DNA of 64,000 bases from Mucilaginibacter celer (GTDB lineage Bacteria; Bacteroidota; Bacteroidia; Sphingobacteriales; Sphingobacteriaceae), in the NCBI RefSeq assembly GCF_003576455.2, contig NZ_CP032869.1, positions 186,001 through 250,000 on the forward strand, given 5' to 3'. The notes under the pieces were generated by a model. That model was not told the origin of the DNA. It searched no databases and saw nothing but the letters and a program-made list of their open reading frames with translations. Positions 35,710 to 43,556 of the stretch are shown here, in pieces. The translations under genes and the position numbers were made by a program. How positions within the stretch are numbered: the first letter of the stretch is position 1; every line of letters begins with the position of its first letter.

Positions 35710-37923
35710 GTGAGAACTACTCAAAAGAAAACTTTACCACTGGGCCTGCTTTTCGCAGGCTCAATGCTGTTTGCCGGTAGGGCAGCAGCACAGGATGTAA
35801 CCATCCCTGTAGAAACACAACACAACGCCATTGTACTGCAAACTGATGCCGAAAAACACCTCAACATGGTGTACCTGGGCGCTAAACTGGCCAATAGCGC
35901 CGAGTATGCCCGCATCCAAAAAATGTACAAACAGGCCGATGATTCGGGCGTGCAGAATGATGTTTACACCCCATCGGGTTCGGCAAGCCTCGGCGAGCCT
36001 GCCATTACGGTTACCCATGCCGATGGCAATAAATCGCTTAACTTAACTTATGTAAGCCATACGGTGAGCAAGGTGAGCGATGATGTTTCATTACTGGTGG
36101 TTACCCTGAAAGATCCGGTATATGATTTTGAGGTAAAGCTGTATTATAAAACGTATTACAAAGAGGATGTTACCGAGCAATGGTCGGTTATTAAGCATAA
36201 CGAAAAGGGGGTAGTAACCCTTAACAAATATGCTTCGGCCAATTTAAACCTGAAAGGTAATACCACAGGCGGTTTTTGGTTAAAACAATACCATGGCAAC
36301 TGGGCTATGGAAGTACAGCCCGAAGAGGCCCGTTTAACCCACGGCATCAAAACCATTGATAGCAAGCTGGGTACCCGTGCCAACCTGTATGAGCATTCAA
36401 TGTTTGCTATATCGCTTGATAAACCTGCTACCGAGGATGAAGGCAAGGTACTTTATGGCGCGTTGGAATGGTCTGGTAATTTCAGGGTTGATTTTGAGCT
36501 GGATGTAACCAACAACCTGAAAATTATTGCCGGTATTAACAATGCTGCTTCCGAATACCATTTAAAGCCGGGTGTTGAATTTACTACGCCTGCCTTCCTG
36601 TACACGTATTCTGATCATGGTAAAGGTGATGCAAGCCGCAAGCTGCAAAGCTGGGCACGCCAATACAAAATTGTTGATGGTAACGGTTCAAGGCTTACCC
36701 TGCTAAACAACTGGGAGTCTACTTACTTTGATTTCAACGAGACTAAACTTGCCGGTTTGTTAAAAGATACCAAGAAACTGGGTGTCGATCTGTTTTTATT
36801 AGATGATGGTTGGTTTGGCAACAGCCACCCGCGCAACGGCGATAACGCCGGTTTGGGCGATTGGCAGGAGAACAAACAAAAGCTGCCAAACGGCATCAGC
36901 TCCTTAGTAAAAGAAGCGCAGGCCAATGGCGTAAAATTCGGCATCTGGATTGAACCGGAAATGGTTAACCCTGCCAGCGATCTGTACAAAGCCCATCCTG
37001 ATTGGGTGATTAAACAACCAAACCGCCCTGAAAAATATTTCCGTAACCAGTTGGTGCTTGACCTGGCTAACCCTAAAGTGCAGGATTTTGTATTTGGTGT
37101 GGTTGATAACCTGTTCACCAAAAATCCTGATCTGGCTTATATTAAATGGGATTGTAATGCGGTGATCTATAACGCTTACTCGGCTTATCTGAAAAAAGAC
37201 CAGTCGCATATTTATGTTGATTATGTGAATGGTTTGTATAACGTGCTGAAACGCGTTCGTGCCAAATACCCTAAAGTGCCATTGATGCTTTGCTCGGGCG
37301 GTGGTGGCCGTGTTGATTATGGCGCGTTGCAATACTTTACCGAGTACTGGCCAAGCGATAACACTGATCCGCTGGAGCGCGTGTTTATCCAGTGGGAGTA
37401 TTCGTTCTTCTACCCGGCTATCACCAGCTCAAACCACGTAACCGATTGGGGCAAACAACCTATCAAATACCGTGTGGATGTAGCTATGATGGGCAAAATG
37501 GGTTTCGATATTGTGATTGGTAAACTGAGCGACAACGAGCTGGCCTTCTGCCAATCGGCGCTTAAAAACTACGATGGCTTGAAAGATGCTATCTGGCACG
37601 GCGATCAGTACCGTTTAGCCTCACCATGGGATAACGACGCGGCATCTATCATGTATGTAAACGCCGACAAATCAAAAGCGGTAATGTTTAACTATTTGGT
37701 GAATAACCGTTACGGTTCGGGCACAAAGGTTCCGGTACGTTTGAAAGGTCTTGATCCGAATAAGAAATACCGTGTTAAAGAGATCAACGTATTTCCGGGT
37801 ACCGGTTCGGTATTGGGTAATGAAGATTTGGTGCTCACCGGTGATTTCCTGATGAATGTTGGTATCAATCCAGAAACCAATACTTACCACACCAGTGTGG
37901 TATTGCAGTTAGAAGCGATTTAA
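35710..37923 (+). CDS. Alpha-galactosidase, GH36
   Basis: The 737-aa protein begins with GTG and a signal peptide (ending about residue 27, GRAAAQD). It has the GH36 layout: beta-sandwich (about 30-330), a barrel with FLLDDGWFGN and GIWIEPEMVNP, and a C-terminal beta domain. The nucleophile is Asp481 in YIKWDCN, the acid/base Asp550 in YWPSDNTDP. It removes terminal alpha-1,6-galactose from raffinose, melibiose or galactomannan-type substrates, probably in the periplasm. It is the last gene of the operon and is followed by a strong terminator. Confidence 0.95.
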   Translation: MRTTQKKTLPLGLLFAGSMLFAGRAAAQDVTIPVETQHNAIVLQTDAEKHLNMVYLGAKLANSAEYARIQKMYKQADDSGVQNDVYTPSGSASLGEPAITVTHADGNKSLNLTYVSHTVSKVSDDVSLLVVTLKDPVYDFEVKLYYKTYYKEDVTEQWSVIKHNEKGVVTLNKYASANLNLKGNTTGGFWLKQYHGNWAMEVQPEEARLTHGIKTIDSKLGTRANLYEHSMFAISLDKPATEDEGKVLYGALEWSGNFRVDFELDVTNNLKIIAGINNAASEYHLKPGVEFTTPAFLYTYSDHGKGDASRKLQSWARQYKIVDGNGSRLTLLNNWESTYFDFNETKLAGLLKDTKKLGVDLFLLDDGWFGNSHPRNGDNAGLGDWQENKQKLPNGISSLVKEAQANGVKFGIWIEPEMVNPASDLYKAHPDWVIKQPNRPEKYFRNQLVLDLANPKVQDFVFGVVDNLFTKNPDLAYIKWDCNAVIYNAYSAYLKKDQSHIYVDYVNGLYNVLKRVRAKYPKVPLMLCSGGGGRVDYGALQYFTEYWPSDNTDPLERVFIQWEYSFFYPAITSSNHVTDWGKQPIKYRVDVAMMGKMGFDIVIGKLSDNELAFCQSALKNYDGLKDAIWHGDQYRLASPWDNDAASIMYVNADKSKAVMFNYLVNNRYGSGTKVPVRLKGLDPNKKYRVKEINVFPGTGSVLGNEDLVLTGDFLMNVGINPETNTYHTSVVLQLEAI

Positions 37924-37938
37924 TAGTTCCTGTTTTTG

Positions 37939-37979
37939 AAATGCAAAAGGGAGCGGCTTGTCGCTTCCTTTTGCATTTT
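37939..37979 (+). terminator. Terminator of the alpha-galactoside enzyme operon
   Basis: AAATGCAAAAGGGAGCG (37939-37955) pairs with CGCTTCCTTTTGCATTTT (37962-37979) with one bulged base. The stem has A and T tails on its two sides and could work both ways. It separates the operon from the ATPase module. Confidence 0.9.
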
Positions 37980-38018
37980 ATACTGGCTGAAGTTTAAATA
38001 GTTATTTAGATAATTTCA

Positions 38019-38026
38019 TAAGTTTG
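38019..38026 (+). promoter_or_regulatory. -7 box TAAGTTTG just before the ATPase gene
   Basis: TAAGTTTG matches TAnnTTTG. Only five bases separate it from the ATG at 38032, so the message would be leaderless or have a very short leader. No exact -33 TTG is present at the usual distance. Confidence 0.5.
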
Positions 38027-38031
38027 TTATT

Positions 38032-39093
38032 ATGATTAAATCTGCCACTATTTCCAATTTCATAGGATATCAAGATTTCAATTTTGGCTTTGCTCCAATT
38101 AATATTATTATTGGTAAAAATGATACAGGCAAAACTGGGCTGCTAAAGTTATTATATACGTGCTGTAAAACAATTGATACTTATAGCAGGAGAAGCCAAA
38201 ATGAAGAAATTAGCTTTAAGAAAATATTAGCGGAAAAATTACTTGATGTATATCAGCCTGGAAAGAAAGGTCTTGGAGAATTAGTTAATAAATCGACTAA
38301 GGAGAAGTTAAGAGTAGACATTGAGTTCAATCACGCTAAGTTTGGGTATGATGACAGACTACATTTTAGTTTCGGGGATAGCACAACCAATACCATTAAT
38401 GACTGCCAGGAGCGAATTAAGTTTATAAACGATAATTTCCGTTGTCTTTTTATCCCAGCCAAGGAAGTGTTGACTTCGCTACGAGCAATACGCGCAACGC
38501 GCGATAATCTTCATATGCCGGGGTTTGATGATACTTATCTTGATTTAATACGAGCTTTGGTAATCCCGACGCAAAAGGGTAATGTCACTGAGGAACTGAA
38601 ATCGGTAAACAGGAAGCTGGAGGATCTTTTTGAGGGCCATATCGACCAGGCAGTCGATGACGACTTTGTTTTTAAAAAAGGAAATACTGAATTCCCAATG
38701 CAACTTACAGCCGAGGGGGTTAAAAAAATAGGTATCCTCACAACGTTAATTCGAAATAGGCAGCTGAATTCTAACTCAATACTGTTTTTGGACGAACCGG
38801 AAACAGCTTTGCATCCTGAAGCGACAAGAGAGTTGGTTGAAATGCTGTTATTAATGGCAAAGTCAGGAATTCAAATTTTCCTGGCGACACACAATTATTT
38901 TGTGTTAAAACAATTCCACCTAAGTGCAAGTCGGGATAAAGTAAAAACCAATTGTTATTCGCTAACTCGTGAAAAGGGAAAATATGTACGATGTGTACAA
39001 TATGATATCGAAAAATACTTTCCTGAGAACGAAATTACTGAAGAAGCAGTAAAGATGGCTGATGAGGAAACCAGGTTGAACCTTAACTTATAA
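38032..39093 (+). CDS. AAA family ATPase (AAA_15/AAA_21, OLD-like without nuclease domain)
   Basis: The 353-aa protein has the SMC/ABC-like split ATPase: an N-terminal strand pair (SATISNFIGYQDFNF), Walker A GKNDTGKT (28-35), a middle insertion with helices (about 60-210), an LTAEGVKKIGIL signature-like segment, Walker B ILFLDEPE (Asp254, Glu255), and the His loop FLATHN (His287). No TOPRIM domain follows. The next gene starts 4 bases on. Base composition is lower in G+C (28-45% in sampled lines) than in flanking genes. ATPases of this type drive many two-gene phage-defence systems; that role here is inference. Confidence 0.9.
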   Translation: MIKSATISNFIGYQDFNFGFAPINIIIGKNDTGKTGLLKLLYTCCKTIDTYSRRSQNEEISFKKILAEKLLDVYQPGKKGLGELVNKSTKEKLRVDIEFNHAKFGYDDRLHFSFGDSTTNTINDCQERIKFINDNFRCLFIPAKEVLTSLRAIRATRDNLHMPGFDDTYLDLIRALVIPTQKGNVTEELKSVNRKLEDLFEGHIDQAVDDDFVFKKGNTEFPMQLTAEGVKKIGILTTLIRNRQLNSNSILFLDEPETALHPEATRELVEMLLLMAKSGIQIFLATHNYFVLKQFHLSASRDKVKTNCYSLTREKGKYVRCVQYDIEKYFPENEITEEAVKMADEETRLNLNL

Positions 39094-39097
39094 TTGA

Positions 39098-39610
39098 ATG
39101 CCATTCTTAACTGAGAGTAATATAACGCTCACCTTCCCTGATGCGAACGGACTTCGTATAGCAAACTGCAATGGATATAAAGCACTAAGCGGGTTTTCTT
39201 TTAAAGAGATGGATGCTTGTTGGTATGAGCAGAACTCTAATACCTACTGGTTATTTGAATTAAAAGATTTTTCATCGGCGGCGTTAGATAAAAAATCGAT
39301 AGAAGAAAGATCCTGGGATATTGCAAAGAAGGCCTATGATAGCCTTTGCTTTTTTCTATCCTCCAAGAATCAATATCCTTTTGCCGTAGATATTGACCCT
39401 TGTTTGCCATACGTACCTGATGTTAATACTGAATTTAAATTTGTAACCATTATACATTGTGATTCTTCACAGCGGGCAGGTGTTCAATTGATTAATGAAA
39501 AGTTCCGAAATAAATTTAAACCTTATGCGGAGTTATTTAATATCTCGTATTATGCTGTTGTTGAGCATAGCAGAGCAATACGCATGATACCTCATGGGAT
39601 AGTTTCCTGA
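39098..39610 (+). CDS. Small protein with PD-(D/E)XK-like motif, partner of the AAA ATPase
   Basis: I do not recognise a named family for this 170-aa protein. It shows a nuclease-like pattern: Asp39 in KEMDACW, a turn, then a strand with Glu54-Leu-Lys56 in YWLFELKDF, followed by an amphipathic helix (WDIAKKAYDSLCFFL, about 73-87) and another strand (FKFVTIIHC). This order (D, then ExK, then helix) is that of PD-(D/E)XK nucleases. The gene follows the ATPase by 4 bases and shares its lower G+C, so the two form a module. Nuclease activity is inference from motif and context. Confidence 0.7.
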   Translation: MPFLTESNITLTFPDANGLRIANCNGYKALSGFSFKEMDACWYEQNSNTYWLFELKDFSSAALDKKSIEERSWDIAKKAYDSLCFFLSSKNQYPFAVDIDPCLPYVPDVNTEFKFVTIIHCDSSQRAGVQLINEKFRNKFKPYAELFNISYYAVVEHSRAIRMIPHGIVS

Positions 39611-39634
39611 AATTAACCTTTGACATGAGATATC

Positions 39635-40633
39635 TTATCTCAACTTCACCGTCATATCAAAATGATCAACCCTGCCCGCGCCCAAAGGCAGCTTACTACA
39701 TGCCGAATAAAACATATAATCCTTATCAACATCAATACCGGGCAGCAGTTTGTTAATCACCTTCCTGATCTGCATATTTTCGGTCTTTACGGCATTGGTA
39801 TCGGCGATACTCACCTTAGTGGTATAGTAAACTACCGGGAACCAGCCGTGGCTGTTTTTCTGGTTACCTATCCTGAAAATCCGTGGCTGGCTGGCAACCT
39901 CATCAATAGTAAGCGGGAAACGGTAATGAGTGAAGATAGCTTCCTGGGCCTCCTGAAAAATTTTGCCGGCGTCTGCATCATTGGTGTATTGCCAGTAATC
40001 ATTAGGCGCGTTGCATTGCAGCGAGAGTTCGGCCGCAAGGCGGGCATCAGCGTATTCCATTTTGTCAAGCCTTTTCTTCGCAACGCTATAAAGCTCGGGT
40101 GCGGTTTTTCCATTTATTTTGTAGGTGTTGGTGCTTAACGATGCCAGCTTCCAGCCATAATTATATTTGGCATACATGGCGGTGATCATCTCCTGGTTGG
40201 GCTGATTTTTATCCTTCGGTAAAAAAATAGCAAAATACATTTCGTGCTCAATGCCGTTATAAATCAGGCGATAGCTGTTTACCCCGGCCGATAGGTTTTC
40301 TATGGTATCGGAGGTGCGGTGTTTGTTAATTACGTAATATTCGTCGTAAAGCTCATAATCGGCGGTTTTGGCGGTATTGCCAACTATTTCAATCCGGCGG
40401 AGGTTCGAGCGATCATCCAGCATATCCTTCGATTCGAGATTGCCGATATCGTCGCTGTTACCGCTCTTCAGATCGCGAAGCAATTGTTCGTTCAGCTTGT
40501 GAAAATCGTCGCGTTTACCACCGGGAATCTGGTCGTTACGCCATGAGCCGGGCTGTTTAACGCAGCTTTGTAATGCAGCAGCCAGTAAAAGGCCACCAAA
40601 TAGTTTAATTGTGTTAGGGAATAGGACTTTCAT
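39635..40633 (-). CDS. Lipoprotein of unknown function, 332 aa
   Basis: The protein starts with a lipoprotein signal (hydrophobic 8-22, lipobox LQSC, Cys 24). The rest has mixed helix and strand with no domain I can name: a helical stretch around DDFHKLNEQLLRDLKSGN, strands with YELYDEYYVINKHR, and a C-terminal part with FPVVYYTTKVSIAD. It ends 25 bases from the small nuclease-like gene in convergent orientation, with no obvious strong terminator between. It seems to be anchored in the periplasm or on the outer membrane. Confidence 0.8.
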   Translation of the reverse strand: MKVLFPNTIKLFGGLLLAAALQSCVKQPGSWRNDQIPGGKRDDFHKLNEQLLRDLKSGNSDDIGNLESKDMLDDRSNLRRIEIVGNTAKTADYELYDEYYVINKHRTSDTIENLSAGVNSYRLIYNGIEHEMYFAIFLPKDKNQPNQEMITAMYAKYNYGWKLASLSTNTYKINGKTAPELYSVAKKRLDKMEYADARLAAELSLQCNAPNDYWQYTNDADAGKIFQEAQEAIFTHYRFPLTIDEVASQPRIFRIGNQKNSHGWFPVVYYTTKVSIADTNAVKTENMQIRKVINKLLPGIDVDKDYMFYSACSKLPLGAGRVDHFDMTVKLR

Positions 40634-40674
40634 ATCGGCTGTAATAATATGAAAAAGCCGGATATTCTGCCACT

Positions 40675-41163
40675 TTACCTAACCCGTTTCATGGGGAATG
40701 GAATGGCCTTGAATTTGCCTTTCCGGTTGCCCGAAATCTCCGCCACAAACGAATCCTTATTGATTTGAGTATAGGTTATTTTTTGGGGGAAATCGTGCTC
40801 CGGGTTTTCAAATACCAGTTGTTTACCGGTTGATGAGGTAAGCGTAAAGGTTACCGCCTTGCCATCGTTTTGATTTTTTACCGTTGGGATGTAATATAAT
40901 TTACCTGCATGCTGCTCAATTCTGATATGCTCTGATGATACCGTATCCGTGCCTGCCAATGAATAACTCCGGCCCTGGTAGGTGCTGTCATTCAGTTTTT
41001 TCCAGCTTTCAATATCCAACGTTTTAGCCGATTGGTTTTTCCAGTTGCCGATAAGCCATTGGGCTTGCGCGATAGGTTGCTTGGTTTGAGCGTATGATAT
41101 TGTTGTGGAGAGAAGGCAGGCAAGAAACACGAATGCGGGTTTAATATAATTACGTACCATCAT
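40675..41163 (-). CDS. DUF6265 family secreted protein
   Basis: The 162-aa protein opens with a signal peptide (about 1-25, ending ISYAQT). The mature part starts QWLIGNWKNQSA, a lipocalin-like opening, continues in beta strands (HIRIEQHAGKLYYIPTV), and has FENPEHDFPQKITY, the mark of the DUF6265 family. Two ATG codons lie in tandem at the start (41163 and 41160); either may be used. Function is unknown; a small beta-barrel ligand binder is plausible. It is 41 bases before the lipoprotein gene on the same strand and may be co-transcribed. Confidence 0.83.
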   Translation of the reverse strand: MMVRNYIKPAFVFLACLLSTTISYAQTKQPIAQAQWLIGNWKNQSAKTLDIESWKKLNDSTYQGRSYSLAGTDTVSSEHIRIEQHAGKLYYIPTVKNQNDGKAVTFTLTSSTGKQLVFENPEHDFPQKITYTQINKDSFVAEISGNRKGKFKAIPFPMKRVR

Positions 41164-41362
41164 GACAGGTTAATTTAGATTGAAGTTACAAAAAATCAAT
41201 TTGAAAACAGTTTTACGCAGCGATGTTAAGCCGTCATCCGGAGGGAGTTACGTGTCCTGGAATAAAACAAAATTGTCGCAATTGCACCCGCTTGTTGTCG
41301 CTTATGAAACCCTTACGCATTGTTGATTTTCAGCATCTTTGATTAAAACCAACAAGTAAACC

Positions 41363-41791
41363 ATGGAAAATCCAGCCAGCAACCCCGAAGTTATCACCGT
41401 TAAAGAAACTCAAAAAATACTCGAAGTAAAATGTGCTGTTATCAATGGCACCACACTCGAGCAGGTAATGATGAACAATGCCAGTTTCAAAGATGTATGT
41501 ATCACCAACCTTAAAATTGAAGATGCCAACCTGAGCGACCTCGAAATACAATACGCGCAGCTTGGCGGGGCGTACATACACGATATTGGCATGCCGCCCG
41601 AGGGGCACCCGGCTTACGATCCCAACCTGAAGCAGCGCCCCCTTAAATTTGAAAACTGCGATTTGCAGGGCAGCACCATCAGCAATTGCAACCTAAGTAA
41701 TGTTGAAATTTCGGATTGTAACCTAAGCGGGATGAAGATAAATGGGGTAGAAGTGGAAGAATTGTTAAGGGTTTATGAGTTAAGTAAGTAA
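41363..41791 (+). CDS. Pentapeptide repeat-containing protein
   Basis: The 142-aa cytoplasmic protein consists mainly of pentapeptide repeats of the A(D/N)LXX kind: NASFKDVCITNLKIEDANLS (about 38-57) and CDLQGSTISNCNLSNVEISD (about 99-118), split by a loop with GGAYIHDIGMPPEGHPAYDP. Such repeats form a right-handed quadrilateral helix; roles range from DNA mimicry to structural. The loop between two repeat blocks recurs in related Bacteroidota proteins as I remember them. A terminator follows at 41815. Confidence 0.85.
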   Translation: MENPASNPEVITVKETQKILEVKCAVINGTTLEQVMMNNASFKDVCITNLKIEDANLSDLEIQYAQLGGAYIHDIGMPPEGHPAYDPNLKQRPLKFENCDLQGSTISNCNLSNVEISDCNLSGMKINGVEVEELLRVYELSK

Positions 41792-41814
41792 AATATCCTG
41801 TCTCTCCAAAACTT

Positions 41815-41843
41815 AGCCCTGCCCTTATCCGGCGGGGCTTTTT
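41815..41843 (+). terminator. Terminator after the pentapeptide repeat gene
   Basis: AGCCCTGCC (41815-41823) pairs with GGCGGGGCT (41831-41839), followed by T residues. Confidence 0.85.
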
Positions 41844-41873
41844 GTTTCCCTGAAAAAATAAATTTTAATTTTT

Positions 41874-41917
41874 ATAGTACTATGTATTGTATAGTACTGT
41901 GTTTAATATTATCTTTG
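41874..41917 (+). promoter_or_regulatory. Promoter with twin ATAGTACT operator before the DUF998 gene
   Basis: TATCTTTG at 41910-41917 is a full -7 box; TTG at 41887-41889 is 20 bp upstream, a proper -33 distance. Overlapping this promoter are ATAGTACTAT (41874-41883, a perfect palindrome) and ATAGTACTGT (41891-41900), 17 bp apart. The second sits in the spacer, so a bound repressor would block the polymerase. No regulator gene is adjacent. Confidence 0.65.
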
Positions 41918-41957
41918 TTCAGATCAGAAACTTTGATCGTAAACAATCAGCAATAAA

Positions 41958-42560
41958 ATGGATACTAAACCACTACTTTATACAGGCATCATTATCCCGG
42001 TAGTTTTTTGGCTGGCAACCATTATATGTGGTTTGGTACATGGTAACTACAGCCATATCAGCGGCACCATCAGCGAGTTGGGCGCTATCGGCACAAAATC
42101 CGAAACCCTGATGGAAACCTTCACTTTGCTGTGTACCGTGCTCAGCGTGTTTTTTATGGCAGGGTTGTTTATTGCCTGCAGCCAGCTTAAACTCAATATA
42201 TTGCCTGTGTTTGGGGTGATAGGTTTCCCTGTTATGTTTGGCTGGGCGGCAATATTTCATTCGGGCAATCCCCTCCATTCTGCGTCGGGCCCGGTGTTTT
42301 TGCTCATTTATGTAGGCGCACTACTTGCTGCGGTGTTATGGAGAGGAGTGGAGTTTAAGCAGTTGAGGCTGCTATCATTGCTAAGCCTCGGTATTATGCT
42401 GCTCATCTTTATCCGCTTTATTCCATCAGCATCATTGCAAAATAATTATACCGGGCTTATTCAAAGGTTTGCGCACGCGGGCTGGTCGGTTTGGTTTATA
42501 TCGTTAAGTATCACTTTGAACAAAATGCTCGATTTAAAAGAGCGGCATCAATTAAAATAG
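41958..42560 (+). CDS. DUF998 family membrane protein
   Basis: The 200-aa protein has six predicted membrane helices spanning almost all its length (7-25, 50-75, 80-100, 110-130, 140-155, 170-190) and the DUF998 features ISGTISELGAIG near the first loop and IFHSGNPLHSASG in the middle. The family is found in many bacteria; its function is not known. It is the first gene after a strong promoter with a palindromic operator and is followed after 22 bases by a small lipoprotein gene, so the two are probably one transcript. Confidence 0.83.
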   Translation: MDTKPLLYTGIIIPVVFWLATIICGLVHGNYSHISGTISELGAIGTKSETLMETFTLLCTVLSVFFMAGLFIACSQLKLNILPVFGVIGFPVMFGWAAIFHSGNPLHSASGPVFLLIYVGALLAAVLWRGVEFKQLRLLSLLSLGIMLLIFIRFIPSASLQNNYTGLIQRFAHAGWSVWFISLSITLNKMLDLKERHQLK

Positions 42561-42582
42561 TCATCATTAAAAAATAAAGAAA

Positions 42583-42942
42583 ATGAAAACATTAGGATAT
42601 CTGTTAGTAGTAATTGGCCTTATTGCCTTGTTAGATGGTTGTCATATAGGCGGCAGGCACACCGTAATTGTTGAAAACAGCAATGGAAGGGAGCGCAGAA
42701 TAGAATACCGGGGCTACGCTTATTTCACGCCCGATAGTACAGCTATCAGCCGCATTTCGCCAAACGGAACGGTGATATATAAAACTAACGACGTAGATAT
42801 TATTGCCGAAAGCGATCATGCCGGCCACATCAGCTACCAGTTTAACGGCGGCGAAAAACATACCGACCTTGATAATGGCGAGAAAATCTCGTTAGCGCAG
42901 GCTGTAAGGGATATGATGAAAGTGGGGCATAGCACCAAATAA
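42583..42942 (+). CDS. Small lipoprotein, 119 aa
   Basis: The protein has a hydrophobic start and lipobox LDGC (Cys 20). The mature part is beta-rich (TVIVENSNGRERRIEYRGYAYF) and ends in a helix with SLAQAVRDMMKVGHS. It is not a family I can name. It shares the promoter of the DUF998 gene 22 bases upstream. A perfect 17-bp inverted repeat follows and ends both this gene and the convergent one. Confidence 0.75.
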   Translation: MKTLGYLLVVIGLIALLDGCHIGGRHTVIVENSNGRERRIEYRGYAYFTPDSTAISRISPNGTVIYKTNDVDIIAESDHAGHISYQFNGGEKHTDLDNGEKISLAQAVRDMMKVGHSTK

Positions 42943-42960
42943 GATTTTTATCGGTCTGGC

Positions 42961-43012
42961 GTATAATAACTCACCCCTACCGGCGCAGCGAAGTCGGGGT
43001 GAGTTATTATAC
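42961..43012. terminator. Bidirectional terminator-like hairpin between convergent genes
   Basis: GTATAATAACTCACCCC (42961-42977) and GGGGTGAGTTATTATAC (42996-43012) are perfect complements around an 18-base loop. It lies between the convergent genes ending at 42942 and 43019. The loop CGGCGCAGCGAAGTC suggests it may also be a mobile intergenic repeat. Confidence 0.75.
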
Positions 43013-43018
43013 TTCCTT

Positions 43019-43438
43019 TTACTTTATCCGCACATATACGCTGTTTTCTCCATCGGCGATATAAAAATTGTTAAGGTAAAGCGAATCATGCCTCACCACA
43101 TATGCTACCGGAAAGCCATCAATAGCAGGGCCGTAAATTGACAACAGATTTACCGTTTCAGTTGCGCTCAGCTTATAGTTTTTAGTAGTATGAAAACTGG
43201 CGCTAAACAGCACCGTATCGTTTTTAAGTCGCTTATATGTGCTATCGGCATAAAATTCGTCTTGCAGGTTATAGCCTACACTTTTGGGTGTGGAAGTGAA
43301 GCCGCCAATACCCCCAACCGATTTTACCCATCGCCATTTACCCACTATACTTGGGTTGCCAGGGCCGGGATTGTTTTTATCGCAGGCTGTTATACTGCAT
43401 ATTATTGCGGCAAAAAACATTAAAGTTACCTTTCTCAT
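43019..43438 (-). CDS. Small lipocalin-like lipoprotein, 139 aa
   Basis: The protein begins with a lipoprotein signal (lipobox ITAC, Cys 19) and a short Pro/Gly-rich linker. It then has IVGKWRWVKSVGG, the opening of lipocalin-like or copper-resistance-type small beta proteins, and YNLQDEFYADSTYKRL. Many Bacteroidota lipoproteins share this layout; their ligands are unknown. It is convergent with the preceding small lipoprotein gene. Confidence 0.78.
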   Translation of the reverse strand: MRKVTLMFFAAIICSITACDKNNPGPGNPSIVGKWRWVKSVGGIGGFTSTPKSVGYNLQDEFYADSTYKRLKNDTVLFSASFHTTKNYKLSATETVNLLSIYGPAIDGFPVAYVVRHDSLYLNNFYIADGENSVYVRIK

Positions 43439-43556
43439 AATTGTGGGTTTATATTATACTTTACGGCCTGTCACCCTGCTTTGCTACAGCAGGTTATAAA
43501 TAAATTTTAGATCGTGGCCTTTGGTAATTCAGCAAAATTCTTTGTATCATTAAAGC

